Below, one piece after another: positions 41,500-51,300 of a stretch of DNA of 64,000 bases. Location of the stretch: the NCBI RefSeq assembly GCF_020991275.1, contig NZ_JAJLQY010000007.1:372001-436000 (forward strand), in the 5' to 3' direction. Every line of letters starts with the position of its first letter. The first letter of the stretch is position 1. Below the pieces are notes generated by a model. That model was not told the DNA's origin and did no database searches. It worked only from the letters and a program-made list of their open reading frames with translations. The DNA is from Actinocorallia sp. API 0066. GTDB lineage: Bacteria; Actinomycetota; Actinomycetes; Streptosporangiales; Streptosporangiaceae. A program made the position numbers and the translations under genes.

Positions 41500-42360
41500 G
41501 TGGGCTGGGTACAGGCGGGGGACGGCTACGAGATAGCCCTCGTGGACGGAAAGGTCGCGGCGCGCTCGACGTCGGGGCGCTCGGCCGGAAGGCAGCTCAA
41601 GACGCTGCCCAAGGCGGTGCGCGACCACGCCGAGGTGGCGCGGCTGCGGCGGTTCGCCGTGTGGCTCGACCGGCACGCCGCCGAGTGCGCGGCCCGCGTC
41701 GACGCCTGGATGGTCTCGTCGCTGCCGGTGCCCGCCGCGCTGCTGGCGCGGGTCTGGCCCGACGAGGCGTGGCGGTCGGCGCTGCGCGACCTCGCCGTCG
41801 TCGGCGACGACCCGGACGAGGCGGGCTTCCTGCGGGACGTCACCGGCACGGGCGAACTGCGCGCGGTGAACCTCGACGGCGAGACCGTCCGGATCGTCGC
41901 GGAGTCCGTCACGCTGCCGCACCCCGTGCTGCTGCCCGACCTGGAGGAGCTGCGGGAGTTCGCCGCCGAACTCGGCGTCACCCAGCGGGTCGAGCAGATC
42001 TACCGGGCGACGTTCGCCAAGCCCGCCGACCTCGACCCCGCCGCCACCAGCAGCAACCGGTTCGCGGGCGGCAAGTACGGGTCGCGGTTCCGGCTCGCGG
42101 CGCGCGCCACGTCGCTCGGCTACCGGGTCTCCGGCGGCTACGCCACGTGCCGCGTGCGCGACGCCGAGGGCGCCCTGGAGGCGTCGGTCTGGATCGGCGA
42201 GCCCTACTGGGACGGCGACACCGAGACGGGCGCGCTGGCGTGGCACGACACCGAGGGCCGCGCGGTGAAGCTCGCGCAGGTCGGCCCGGTGGCGTGGTCG
42301 GAGGGAATGCGGATGGCTTCGGCCCTGTACGCGGGCCGTGTCGTGGAGGAGAACGCGTGA
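41500..42360 (+). CDS. DUF4132 domain protein, first gene of MoxR-vWA system
   Basis: A 286-residue protein covering the DUF4132 region: GYEIALVDGKVAAR, a WLDRHAAECAARVDAWMVSSLPVPAALLARVWPDEAWR block, LPHPVLLPDLEELREFAAELGV and the terminal RFAGGKYGSRFRLAARATSLGYRV. MolR-type DUF4132 proteins are usually far longer, so this is a compact version with the C-terminal part only. The GTG start has GGGAGG upstream. Its stop overlaps the next start (GTGA). It is found with MoxR/vWA/SWIM genes in other actinobacteria; its biochemical role is unknown. Confidence 0.82.
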   Translation: MGWVQAGDGYEIALVDGKVAARSTSGRSAGRQLKTLPKAVRDHAEVARLRRFAVWLDRHAAECAARVDAWMVSSLPVPAALLARVWPDEAWRSALRDLAVVGDDPDEAGFLRDVTGTGELRAVNLDGETVRIVAESVTLPHPVLLPDLEELREFAAELGVTQRVEQIYRATFAKPADLDPAATSSNRFAGGKYGSRFRLAARATSLGYRVSGGYATCRVRDAEGALEASVWIGEPYWDGDTETGALAWHDTEGRAVKLAQVGPVAWSEGMRMASALYAGRVVEENA

Positions 42361-45300
42361 GCGAGGAGAGCACGGCGGCACGGCTGCTGGCGGCGGGCGG
42401 GTTCCTGCCCACGGGCACCACGGACGCGGGCGAGGAGGCGGTGCCGTTCACCGCGCGCGCCTACCGGCACCCCGCCCTGGCCGACCGGGTGGTGGTCAGG
42501 CTGACGGCCGCCGACACCGGGGAGGCGGAGGACGCCGCCGCGGCCTTCCTCGGCCTGGAGCCGGACGCCGCCCCCGAGATCGTCGGCCTGGGCAGGCGCA
42601 CCTCCCTCGGGTTCCCCGAGTGGGTCCTCGTGCACCACCCCGAGGACGGCCACCACGCGCTCGCGGTGGTCCCCGAGATGGAGCGGGCCGCCCGCCTCGC
42701 GGCGAACAAGCCGAAGGCCGCCCTTGAGGCGTACGTGGACCTGGGCGGACGCCTCGCCGTCTCCGTCCCGCACCTTCTGCCGACGTTCTACGAGCGGGCC
42801 GGGCGCGACTTCCTCGCCGTCGAGAACCCCACGTACGCGGCCCAGCTGTTCACCCGCGCGCGCAAGTCCGAGACCGAGCACGGCATCCCCCTGGACGAGG
42901 ACCGCCTGGACGAGGTGTTCCTGGAGTTCGCCCTGGCCGGGGCCGTCCCGGTGAAGACCCTCTCCGCCTACGCCAAGGAGCTCTCGGCGCGGCTGCCTGC
43001 GGACGAGGCCCTGCACCGCTTTGTCAGGCTGTGCGTGCGCCGCACCTCCGGCGGGCTGCCTCCGTCCGCGCAGATGGGCACCGACCTGAGGCGGCTGGCA
43101 CGCGCGGCCGGAGGCGACGCGGCGGACGCCGAGCGCGAGTACGTCGCGCGGATGCTGGAGCTGCCCGCGACGTCGGCGGCGGGCATGGGCTGGTGGAAGG
43201 CGCACCGGGCCGCCATCGTCGAGCTCGCCGCCGCCCGCCCCGAGATCCGCGCCCAGCTCCTTGACATGGCGCCGTCCGCGCAGGACGGCGGCATGCCCGA
43301 GCTGTGGCTTGAGGTGCTGGAGGAGAGCGGCGCCACCGCCCTCCTGTGCGACCCGGCGCAGGAGGCGCCCAAGGACGGCGCCGTGGGCTGGCTCCGCCGC
43401 TTCGTCAACGCCCCCTCAAGCCGGTGGCGGCGCGCCAACCGCCTGCCCGCGCTGGAGGAGCTCGTCACGCGGATGAGCGGCCGCCTGCGCGCCGAACTCG
43501 CCGCCAAGGGCGCCGCCCTTGAGGTGCCGGAGAACGCCGACCTCCTCGACGTCCTCCTCGCCCTCGGCCTGCCCGTCGAGGATCCGGCGCCGCGCCGCAG
43601 GCTCGCCCTGTCGGCCTGGGGCCGCGCCGCCGAGCGGCGCGACCTCGCGGCCGTCGGCGCCGACCCGCGCTTCCGCCAGGCGTTCCTCGGCGGGTTCGAC
43701 AACGTCAACGGCAACGACGAGGAGGTCTTCCGCGCCCTCGCCGCCTCGCCCGGCGCGCGCCCCCTGCTCGGCGAGTGGGTGCGCGGCCTCGCCGCGCGCG
43801 CCCGTGGCACCGGCCTGCCGCACCTGCACGGCGCCCTGGACCAGATCGCCAGGCTCCCCGGCGAGACGCTCGCCCTCGCTGCGGACGCCGTAGGCGACGC
43901 CTCCATGGTGGACCTCGCCGAAGTCCTCGCGACGACACTGCGGGGCGGGCTCCTGGACGAGCTGCACTGGCCCGCGTTCGAGGCCGCCGTGAACGAGCTG
44001 TCCAGGCCGGACCAGGCCCACGACCTCACCATCGTCGAGGAATGGCCCTACCTCGTCGTCGCCGACTCCGCGCGCGCCCTCGTGCTGGACGGCGACGGCG
44101 TCGTCCTCGACCACGCCTTGCGGGTGCCCGCCGCCGACACGGGCGACGTCGGCTTCCGCTACGTGGACGGCGTCCTGCTCGTCCACTGGGAGACGCGCGG
44201 CAACCGGGGCACACACGGCTACTGGCACACCGAGCCCGACCGCGTGTTCTCGCTGACGGGCGCCGACGTCCAGGCGACCACCCTGAACTGGCACAGGGGC
44301 GACGAACCGGTCAGCCTCCCGGTGCCGGGCGGCGGCCGCACCACCGGCGCCGGGATCCTCCACGTCGGGGACACCGCGCTGCCCGAGAACCGCGACGTCA
44401 TCGGCGACGGCACGTCGTTCTGGGTGCGCCGCTCCACCGACGAGGACGGGGAGGCGTGGCACGAGTACGACCCGCGCAGCGGCGCCCTGGGCCGTCGGCA
44501 GCCGCCCGCGTTCCTCACACCCCGCCTGGCGGACGGCGAGATCGTCTCCGAAGGCTGGCTCATGCCCTTCCCGGCCGAGGGCACCACCGCGATAGGCGAA
44601 CTCGTCGGAGGGGTGCTCGGCAAGCGCGTCATCAGGTCCGCCGACGGCTCCCAGTGGCGCGCCGAGGACCTCGCCGGGAACGTCTCGGCGGGGGTCCACC
44701 ACGGCGTCCCCGGGCTGCTGTTCCTGCCGGGCGACCCCAGGCCGCGCACCATCGCCCGGCAACCCTGGTCGGTCGAGCTGTTCGACCCCGAGGGCAGGGC
44801 CGTCGCCACCGCCAAGACCGACCACCTGCCCGGCGTCTTCGGCCGCGGCACTGTGATCCTGCCGCCGTGGCGCTACTGGGCCCACCTGCGGCCCCGCGAC
44901 AACCGTGGCTCGGCCGCGCTGCGCCGGATCGACCGCGAGACCGCCGCCGCGCTCCTCAAGGCCGCCCACACGGCCCCTGACGGCCTCGCCGACGCCGTCC
45001 GGGCGCTGCTGCCCTCGGTGACCCACGACGCGCTCGTCACCGGCCTCACGGGCGTGATCACGCACGCGGCGGGCCAGCAGAACATCATCAACGCCACGGT
45101 CGAGCGGCTGACGAACGCGCTGTCCGGCGGCCCGGAGGACGCCTTCGAGGGGCCCGCCGACCAGCTCGTGCACACCGCGCTCAGCGGGATCGACGGGCAG
45201 CGCTGGTGGGGCGTGGAGAACACCCCCGGCCTCGCCCAGACCGTCGACCTGATCTCCCGGCTCGTCGCGGGAGAGCAGGAGCCCGCCCCGCGCGGCACCC

Positions 45301-47186
45301 TGCACCTGGCCGGGGTGGCCGCGCCCTACACCCGGCTGTCTTTCACCGCCCTGCTCGGCGCGAGGGCGGGCGCGCTGCTACGGGCCGTCTCCTGGAGTTC
45401 CGACCCCGCGCACCGCGACGTGCTGGGCGCCCTGCTCGCCGAGCTCGACCGCGCGAGGCTGCTCGCCGAGGGGCTCGACCGGTGGCGGCGCGTCTACCTC
45501 CGGCTCGACGGCCCGGCCGTCCGGCTCGCGGACGGCACGAACCGGCCCGGCAACCGGGAGGCGCTGCTCGCCCTGGACGGAGGCGCCGTCCTCGTCGTCC
45601 TGAACAGCAACTACGACCCGGACGGAGCCGATTTTGAGGGCTTCTACCACGACCCGTCCGGCGCGTTCGAGATCCCCGCGCCCTACCGGGTGCGGCGGAT
45701 CGAGGAGGCCACGGTCCCCTGGAGCGCCGGGCCTCCCGTCGCCTACCTCGCCGAGTACGTGGCGCGCGGGCCAGCCCCCTGGTTCCCGGAGGCCGCCGCC
45801 GAGTTCGCCCGGCGCACCGGCGTCACGCCGACCCTCGCGGCCCTCGTCGTCGCGGGCATGCCGGGGCTGGCCGCGCGGGAGCGCGGCTTCCTGTCCGCCG
45901 AGGTGCGCAAGGCGCTCGGTGTCAAGGTCGCCGACGCGGACCTCGCCCGCGACCAGCTCACCAAGCTCGACCTCCAGGTCCGGCAGGAGCTGCTGGCCGC
46001 GCTGCTGCCCGCCGACCCCGCCGACCTGTGGCTGAAGGGCCCCGACGCGGTGGCCGCCGCCGCCGTGTGGAACCGCGCGGTCGGCGCCCGGATCGCGGTG
46101 TCCGAGGCGCTGCTCGGCGAGGCGGGCAAGGCGGTGCGGCTCGGCTGGGAGGCCACCGCCGCGCTGCGCGGCGTGCTGGAGCCCGCCACCGAACCCCGCC
46201 TCACCCGCGACCTGGAGTGGAAGGTCGAACGCGACAACTTCGTCCCCGTCGGCGACGGCGACGGCTTCACCGCGCAGGTGTTCACCACCTCCGTCGCGAT
46301 GACCGCGTGGCTCGCCCACCGGCTCCCCGCGGGCGACCCCCTGCGGGCCCGCCTGCCCGAGGCGCTCAGGACCGTACGGGAGCGGCTCGCCCACCCCGGC
46401 CTGATGCTCAGGTTCGACAGGTACTTCGACGTCACCGCCTTCCGCAAGGCGGCCGGCGCGCCCACCGAGGAGGGTGAGGGCTGGGTCCGGTACGGCGCCA
46501 TCGTGCTGGCCACCTACGACACGATGCCCTACCCGGCCATCAAGGCCGCCCTCCTGGACGCCGCAGGGGAGGACCCGTACCTACCGGCGCTCCGCTCGTC
46601 GGCGGGCACGCCCTTCCCCGTCGAGATCGCCCTACGCGCGGTGAAGGACCCGCGCTTCGACGCGCTGCTGGCCGACCCGGGCGATCCCGTCGCCGGGGAA
46701 CGCGGCCCCGACGGCACCTGGTGGCCGCAGGACCCGACGCGGTCGGTGCCGGAGCTCGTCACCGCCGTCGTCGAACGGCACGGCCTGGGCGCGGACGCCG
46801 CCGCCGTCTACCTGATGCTGCTCGCGATGCCCGACCCCACCGACCGCAACACGGCACGCTGGACGGGCTGGAAGCCCGCCCGGCTCAAGGCGGCCCGCGC
46901 CGAGCTCGCCGAGAGCGGGCTCGTCCTGGAGGCCCGTAGGACGAGGGCGGGGCGGAGCCTGTTCCTCCCCGGCGCGTGGGCCGAGGCCCGCATGCCGCGC
47001 ATCCCGATGGAGCAGTGGAAACACGCCCTGTACGACCTGTCCTCCGACGGCAGCTCGCCGCTCACCCTCACCGTCCCCTCCGAGCCCGTCGCCGACGTGT
47101 ACCGGCGCGCCTGGAAGCGGATCACCGAGGGCGACGAGCCGCGCTTCGCCGACCTCGAGGTGCGGCGCACCGGCAGGCGCCGGTGA
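42357..47186 (+). CDS. 1609-residue protein of the MoxR-vWA system, unknown fold
   Basis: A very large cytosolic protein with no signal peptide or membrane helix. The N-terminal third (about 1-540) is helical and Ala/Leu/Arg-rich, like a repeat scaffold (ADEALHRFVRLCVRRTSG, PEIRAQLLDMAPSAQDGG). At about 555-860 strands with YLVVADSARALVLDGDG, FRYVDGVLLVHWETRG and FWVRRSTDEDGEAWHEYDP suggest a beta-propeller. The C-terminal end (about 1470-1600) has KPARLKAARAELAESGLVLE, like a winged helix. Start GTG overlaps DUF4132; 44 bp separate it from the AAA gene. I recognise no named family. It may be the scaffold or effector acted on by the ATPase. Confidence 0.8.
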   Translation: MSEESTAARLLAAGGFLPTGTTDAGEEAVPFTARAYRHPALADRVVVRLTAADTGEAEDAAAAFLGLEPDAAPEIVGLGRRTSLGFPEWVLVHHPEDGHHALAVVPEMERAARLAANKPKAALEAYVDLGGRLAVSVPHLLPTFYERAGRDFLAVENPTYAAQLFTRARKSETEHGIPLDEDRLDEVFLEFALAGAVPVKTLSAYAKELSARLPADEALHRFVRLCVRRTSGGLPPSAQMGTDLRRLARAAGGDAADAEREYVARMLELPATSAAGMGWWKAHRAAIVELAAARPEIRAQLLDMAPSAQDGGMPELWLEVLEESGATALLCDPAQEAPKDGAVGWLRRFVNAPSSRWRRANRLPALEELVTRMSGRLRAELAAKGAALEVPENADLLDVLLALGLPVEDPAPRRRLALSAWGRAAERRDLAAVGADPRFRQAFLGGFDNVNGNDEEVFRALAASPGARPLLGEWVRGLAARARGTGLPHLHGALDQIARLPGETLALAADAVGDASMVDLAEVLATTLRGGLLDELHWPAFEAAVNELSRPDQAHDLTIVEEWPYLVVADSARALVLDGDGVVLDHALRVPAADTGDVGFRYVDGVLLVHWETRGNRGTHGYWHTEPDRVFSLTGADVQATTLNWHRGDEPVSLPVPGGGRTTGAGILHVGDTALPENRDVIGDGTSFWVRRSTDEDGEAWHEYDPRSGALGRRQPPAFLTPRLADGEIVSEGWLMPFPAEGTTAIGELVGGVLGKRVIRSADGSQWRAEDLAGNVSAGVHHGVPGLLFLPGDPRPRTIARQPWSVELFDPEGRAVATAKTDHLPGVFGRGTVILPPWRYWAHLRPRDNRGSAALRRIDRETAAALLKAAHTAPDGLADAVRALLPSVTHDALVTGLTGVITHAAGQQNIINATVERLTNALSGGPEDAFEGPADQLVHTALSGIDGQRWWGVENTPGLAQTVDLISRLVAGEQEPAPRGTLHLAGVAAPYTRLSFTALLGARAGALLRAVSWSSDPAHRDVLGALLAELDRARLLAEGLDRWRRVYLRLDGPAVRLADGTNRPGNREALLALDGGAVLVVLNSNYDPDGADFEGFYHDPSGAFEIPAPYRVRRIEEATVPWSAGPPVAYLAEYVARGPAPWFPEAAAEFARRTGVTPTLAALVVAGMPGLAARERGFLSAEVRKALGVKVADADLARDQLTKLDLQVRQELLAALLPADPADLWLKGPDAVAAAAVWNRAVGARIAVSEALLGEAGKAVRLGWEATAALRGVLEPATEPRLTRDLEWKVERDNFVPVGDGDGFTAQVFTTSVAMTAWLAHRLPAGDPLRARLPEALRTVRERLAHPGLMLRFDRYFDVTAFRKAAGAPTEEGEGWVRYGAIVLATYDTMPYPAIKAALLDAAGEDPYLPALRSSAGTPFPVEIALRAVKDPRFDALLADPGDPVAGERGPDGTWWPQDPTRSVPELVTAVVERHGLGADAAAVYLMLLAMPDPTDRNTARWTGWKPARLKAARAELAESGLVLEARRTRAGRSLFLPGAWAEARMPRIPMEQWKHALYDLSSDGSSPLTLTVPSEPVADVYRRAWKRITEGDEPRFADLEVRRTGRRR

Positions 47187-47230
47187 CCCCGCCCCCAGCC
47201 CCCCGGAAGCACGAGGAGAAGGAACGACCC

Positions 47231-48376
47231 ATGACGTCCGTCGCCAGCCAGGCCCGGCAGGTGCTGCCGGCCGAGGAGAGGCACGCCGAGGAACTCGCCT
47301 TCCTCGCCGCCTACGACAGCGGGCCCCGCCCGCCCGGATGGGCGCTCACCCCGCGCGCCGTCGTGGACTTCGTGTGCGGGGCGGCCGAGCCCTACGCGCT
47401 GCCCGCGCCCGTGCCCGGCCTGCCGGACAAACTGGAGATCACGGCGAAGTTCGTCGGCGAGCGGGCCCTGGTCGAGCGGTGCGTCGTCACCCTGGCCGGG
47501 GAGCGCGGGCTGCTGCTCGTAGGCGAGCCCGGCACCGCCAAATCGATGCTGTCGGAGCTGCTGGCGGCGGCCGTCAGCGGCACCAGCGCGCTCACCGTGC
47601 AGGGCACCGCGGGCACCACCGAGGACGCCTTCCGCTACGGCTGGAACTACGCCCTCCTCCTCGCCCAGGGCCCCAGTAGGCAGGCCCTCGTGGACTCGCC
47701 CGTCCTCACCGCGATGCGGACGGGCCGCGTCGCCCGCGTAGAGGAGGTCACCCGCTGCCTGCCGGAGGTACAGGACGCGCTTGTGTCGATCCTGTCCGAC
47801 CGGCGGGTCAGCGTCCCCGAACTCGCGGGCACCGACGAGGGGCAGGTCGCCGCCGCGCCCGGCTTCACCGTCATCGGCACCGCGAACCTGCGCGACCGGG
47901 GCGTGTCGGAGATGTCGGCGGCGCTCAAGCGCCGGTTCAACTTCGAGACCGTCGAGCCGATCGGCGACCCGGACGCCGAGACGGCGCTCGTCCGCCGCCA
48001 GGCCACCGCCGCCGTCGAGCGCGCGGGCGCCGGCTTCGGCGTGGACGCCTCCGTCCTGGACGCCCTCGTCACCGTGTTCCGCGACCTGCGCGCGGGCCGC
48101 TCGGCCGAAGGCTGGGACGTGGAGCGGCCCGGCACGGTCATGTCCACCGCCGAGGCCGTCCAGGTGGCCGCGTCCCTGGCCATCGCCACCGCCTACCTGC
48201 CCGGCGGCGACGTGCTCGACCTGCTGCCCGGACACCTGCTGGGCGTCGTCCGCAAGGACGACCCCGCCGACCACGACAGGCTGCTCGGCTACTGGGACGG
48301 CCCGATACGCCGCCGCGCCGAAGAAGGCTCGGCCCTGTGGCGGCGGCTCTGGGATCTGCGGGAGACGCTCCGGTGA
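47231..48376 (+). CDS. MoxR-type AAA+ ATPase
   Basis: A 381-residue AAA+ ATPase. Walker A is GEPGTAKSM (98-106), sensor 1 is in VIGTANLRDRGVSEM, and the Arg-finger region is AALKRRFNFETVEP. Walker B reads RVARVEEVTRCLPEVQDAL, in which the usual Asp-Glu is Glu-Glu. LVSILSDRRVSVPELAG is the MoxR insertion region. MoxR proteins act with vWA partners as chaperone-like remodelers, and the vWA is encoded in the next gene. ATG has GGAGAAGGA upstream; its stop overlaps the DUF5682-vWA start (GTGA). Confidence 0.92.
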   Translation: MTSVASQARQVLPAEERHAEELAFLAAYDSGPRPPGWALTPRAVVDFVCGAAEPYALPAPVPGLPDKLEITAKFVGERALVERCVVTLAGERGLLLVGEPGTAKSMLSELLAAAVSGTSALTVQGTAGTTEDAFRYGWNYALLLAQGPSRQALVDSPVLTAMRTGRVARVEEVTRCLPEVQDALVSILSDRRVSVPELAGTDEGQVAAAPGFTVIGTANLRDRGVSEMSAALKRRFNFETVEPIGDPDAETALVRRQATAAVERAGAGFGVDASVLDALVTVFRDLRAGRSAEGWDVERPGTVMSTAEAVQVAASLAIATAYLPGGDVLDLLPGHLLGVVRKDDPADHDRLLGYWDGPIRRRAEEGSALWRRLWDLRETLR

Positions 48377-51300
48377 CGCTCGTCCAGGAGGCGGCCGACC
48401 CCCGGGAGGCGGTGGCCGCGCTCACGGGCGCCGCCCCGTTCCTCGTGGGGGTCCGGCACCACAGCCCGGCCCTCGCCGCCGTCGTCCCCGCGCTGCTGGA
48501 CGCGGCGCGGCCCGACGCCGTCTGCGTGGAGCTGCCCGCCGAGTTCCAGCGCTGGCTCCCGCACCTGGGCGATCCGGGCGCGGTGGCACCGCTCGCCCTC
48601 GCCGGGACGGACGCGGACGGACGGCTCGGTTTCTACCCGTTCGCGGACTTCTCGCCGGAACTCGCCGCGATCCGGTGGGCGCGGGCCCATGACGTGCCCG
48701 TCCTGTGCTGCGACCTGCCGCTCGCCGACCCCGGCTGGGCGGCGGGCGGCGAACCGGGCGCGGGCGGCCCCCAGCGCTACGCGGCGGGCCTGCGCGCGGC
48801 GGGCGCGGGCCGGGACGGCGACGACCTGTGGGACCGCTCCGTCGAGGTCCTGGCGCCCGGCTGCGCCCCCGAGGAGGTGCGGCGGGCCGCGCTCGCCGTC
48901 GGCTGGGCGCTGCGCGCCGACGCGGCGGCCGCCGGGATCTCCGGCGTCGACCTCGCGCGGGAGGCGCACATGCGCGCCGTGCTGCGCGGCGCCGTCGCCG
49001 GGGGACTGCGGACGGCCGTCGTCGTCGGGGCGTTCCACGCGCCCGCCCTCGTCGACCTCGACGGGGAGGGCCTGTACGACCCGCGCGAGGCCGCCTCCGA
49101 CGTCCCCGTGACGTCCCTCGTGCCCTACGCGTTCGACCTCCTCGACGCCCGCTCGGGCTACCCGGCGGGGATCAGGGATCCGCGCTGGCAGCAGGCGGTC
49201 CTGGAGGCCGGAGGGGAACCCGCGCCGCTGCGGGAGGCGGCGGCCCGCGCCATCACCGACGTGTGCCGTGCCCTGCGCGCCGCAGGGCACACCGCCGGTA
49301 CGGGCGAGGCCGCCGAGGCGCTCCGGGTCGCGTGCGACCTCGCCGCCCTACGCGGCCTTCCCGCACCCGGTAGGGGCGAGCTGGTAGAGGCCGTCACCAC
49401 GGTGCTCGGCCAGGGCGAGACCCTCGGTCGTGGCAGGGCCGTCGCCAAGGCCCTGGAGACGGTCATGGTGGGCAACGCGCGCGGCAGGACGGCCCCCGGC
49501 ACGCCGCGCTCCGGGCTCGGCCCGTCCGTCGAGGCCGAACTCGCGGCGCTGCGCCTGCCGGGGCCGCACGACCCCGGCTCGCGCGAGATCAGGCTCGAAC
49601 CACTGCGCTCCGACCTCGACCGGCGCCGCGAGATCCTGCTCCAGCGGCTCACCGTGTGCGGCGTCGGCTACGGCAAACCCCTGGAGGTGGCGGGCACCGG
49701 CGACGCCGCCGCGCTGGGAGCCAAGTGGCGGCTTACCTGGAACCCGTCCGTGCCCGCCCGCCTCGACCTCGCCGGGGTCAGGGGCGTCACCGCGGCCCAG
49801 GCCGCCGCCGGAACCCTCGCCGAGGAACACCGGCGCGCGTCGGCCGAAGGCGGCGCGACCTGCGCGGCGATCCTCACCGGGCTGGAGGCCGCCGCCCGCT
49901 GCGACCTGCCCGAACTCGTCGCCGTCCGGCTGCGCGAGGCAGCCGACACGCTGCCCGCCTCCGCGACGCTGCCTGAACTCGTCTCAGGGCTCGACCTGGC
50001 TGAGGCGCTCCGGCGTGATCATTTGGCGGGCACCACCCCTGAACTGCGCGAAAGCGCCGGGGAGCTGACCGAGATCCTTCTGGACGCCGCCGTGCGCGCG
50101 CTACCCGGACTCGCAGGCGGCGACAAGGCAGAAGACGCGGGTGCCGTGGTGGATCTGGCCGTGCGGGCCGCCGACCGCCGACTGGGACTCCGCATGGAGG
50201 GGGCGCTCAACCACCTCTCCCTTGACGGGTCGCCGCTCATGCAGGGGGCCTCGCTTGCCGTCAAGGTGCTGCTCGGGCTTGACTCGGCGGCGGAGCTCGG
50301 CGCGCGCGTCGCGGGCTGGGTGGACGGCGCCGCCGACCCCGACGGCCGCACCCGGCTCGCCCGGCGGCTGCGCGGGCTGCTCGCCGCCGCCGCGCCCCTG
50401 CTGCAGAGCGCGCCCGCCGCGCTCGACCCCCTCGCCGACCGGGTCGAGACCCTGCCCGACCGGGCCTTCCTGGACCGGCTGCCCGCGCTGCGCGGCGGCT
50501 TCGACGCGCTCAGCCCCGCCGCGCGCGGCAGGCTGCTCGCCACCGTCGCCGAACGCCTCGGCGACACCGTGGACACCACCCTCGCCGCGTCCCCTGAACT
50601 GCTCGCCCAGTGGACGTCGGCCGACGCCGCCGCCACCGCCGCGTTGGAGGCGCTCGGCTTCACCATCCCCGGGGTGAGCCCGTCTTCCGACGCCGCCTCT
50701 GCCGCTGCTCCTACGGTCGCGGCTTCCGGGCAGCGGCTGTCGCCCGCCGATCGGTGGCGGCTCCTGCTCGGCCGGGAGAACGAACGCCTGTCGGGCGAAG
50801 CCCGCCGCTACGCCCGCGCCCTGGACGAGCTGTACGGGGCGGGGCAAGGCGAAGGCTCAGGAGACTTCGGATCCGCTGACGGCGGAGGCAACAGCGCCTC
50901 CTTCCCCTCCGCCCGCGACTGGGCGAGCGAACTCGAAGCCCTGTTCGGCGCCGACCTCCGCGAAGAGGTGCTCGCCGGAGCCGCCGACGCCGGACGCACC
51001 GACGTGCTCACCCAGCTCGACCCGGCCTCGGTGCGCCCGTCCGTCGCGCTCCTCACCACCGTGCTGTCGCTCGCCGGAGGCATGCCGGAACAGAAACTCG
51101 CCGCGCTCCGGCCGCTCGTGCGCAGGCTCGTCGAGGAACTCGCCAAGGAACTGGCCACCCAGGTGCGGCCCGCCCTGACCGGCCTCGCCACACCCCGCCC
51201 CACCCGGCGTCCCGGCGGCAAGCTCGACCTGCCGCGCACGCTGCGCGCCAACCTCGCGCACACCCGCCGCCGGGAGGACGGCACGGCGCTCGTCGTCCCT

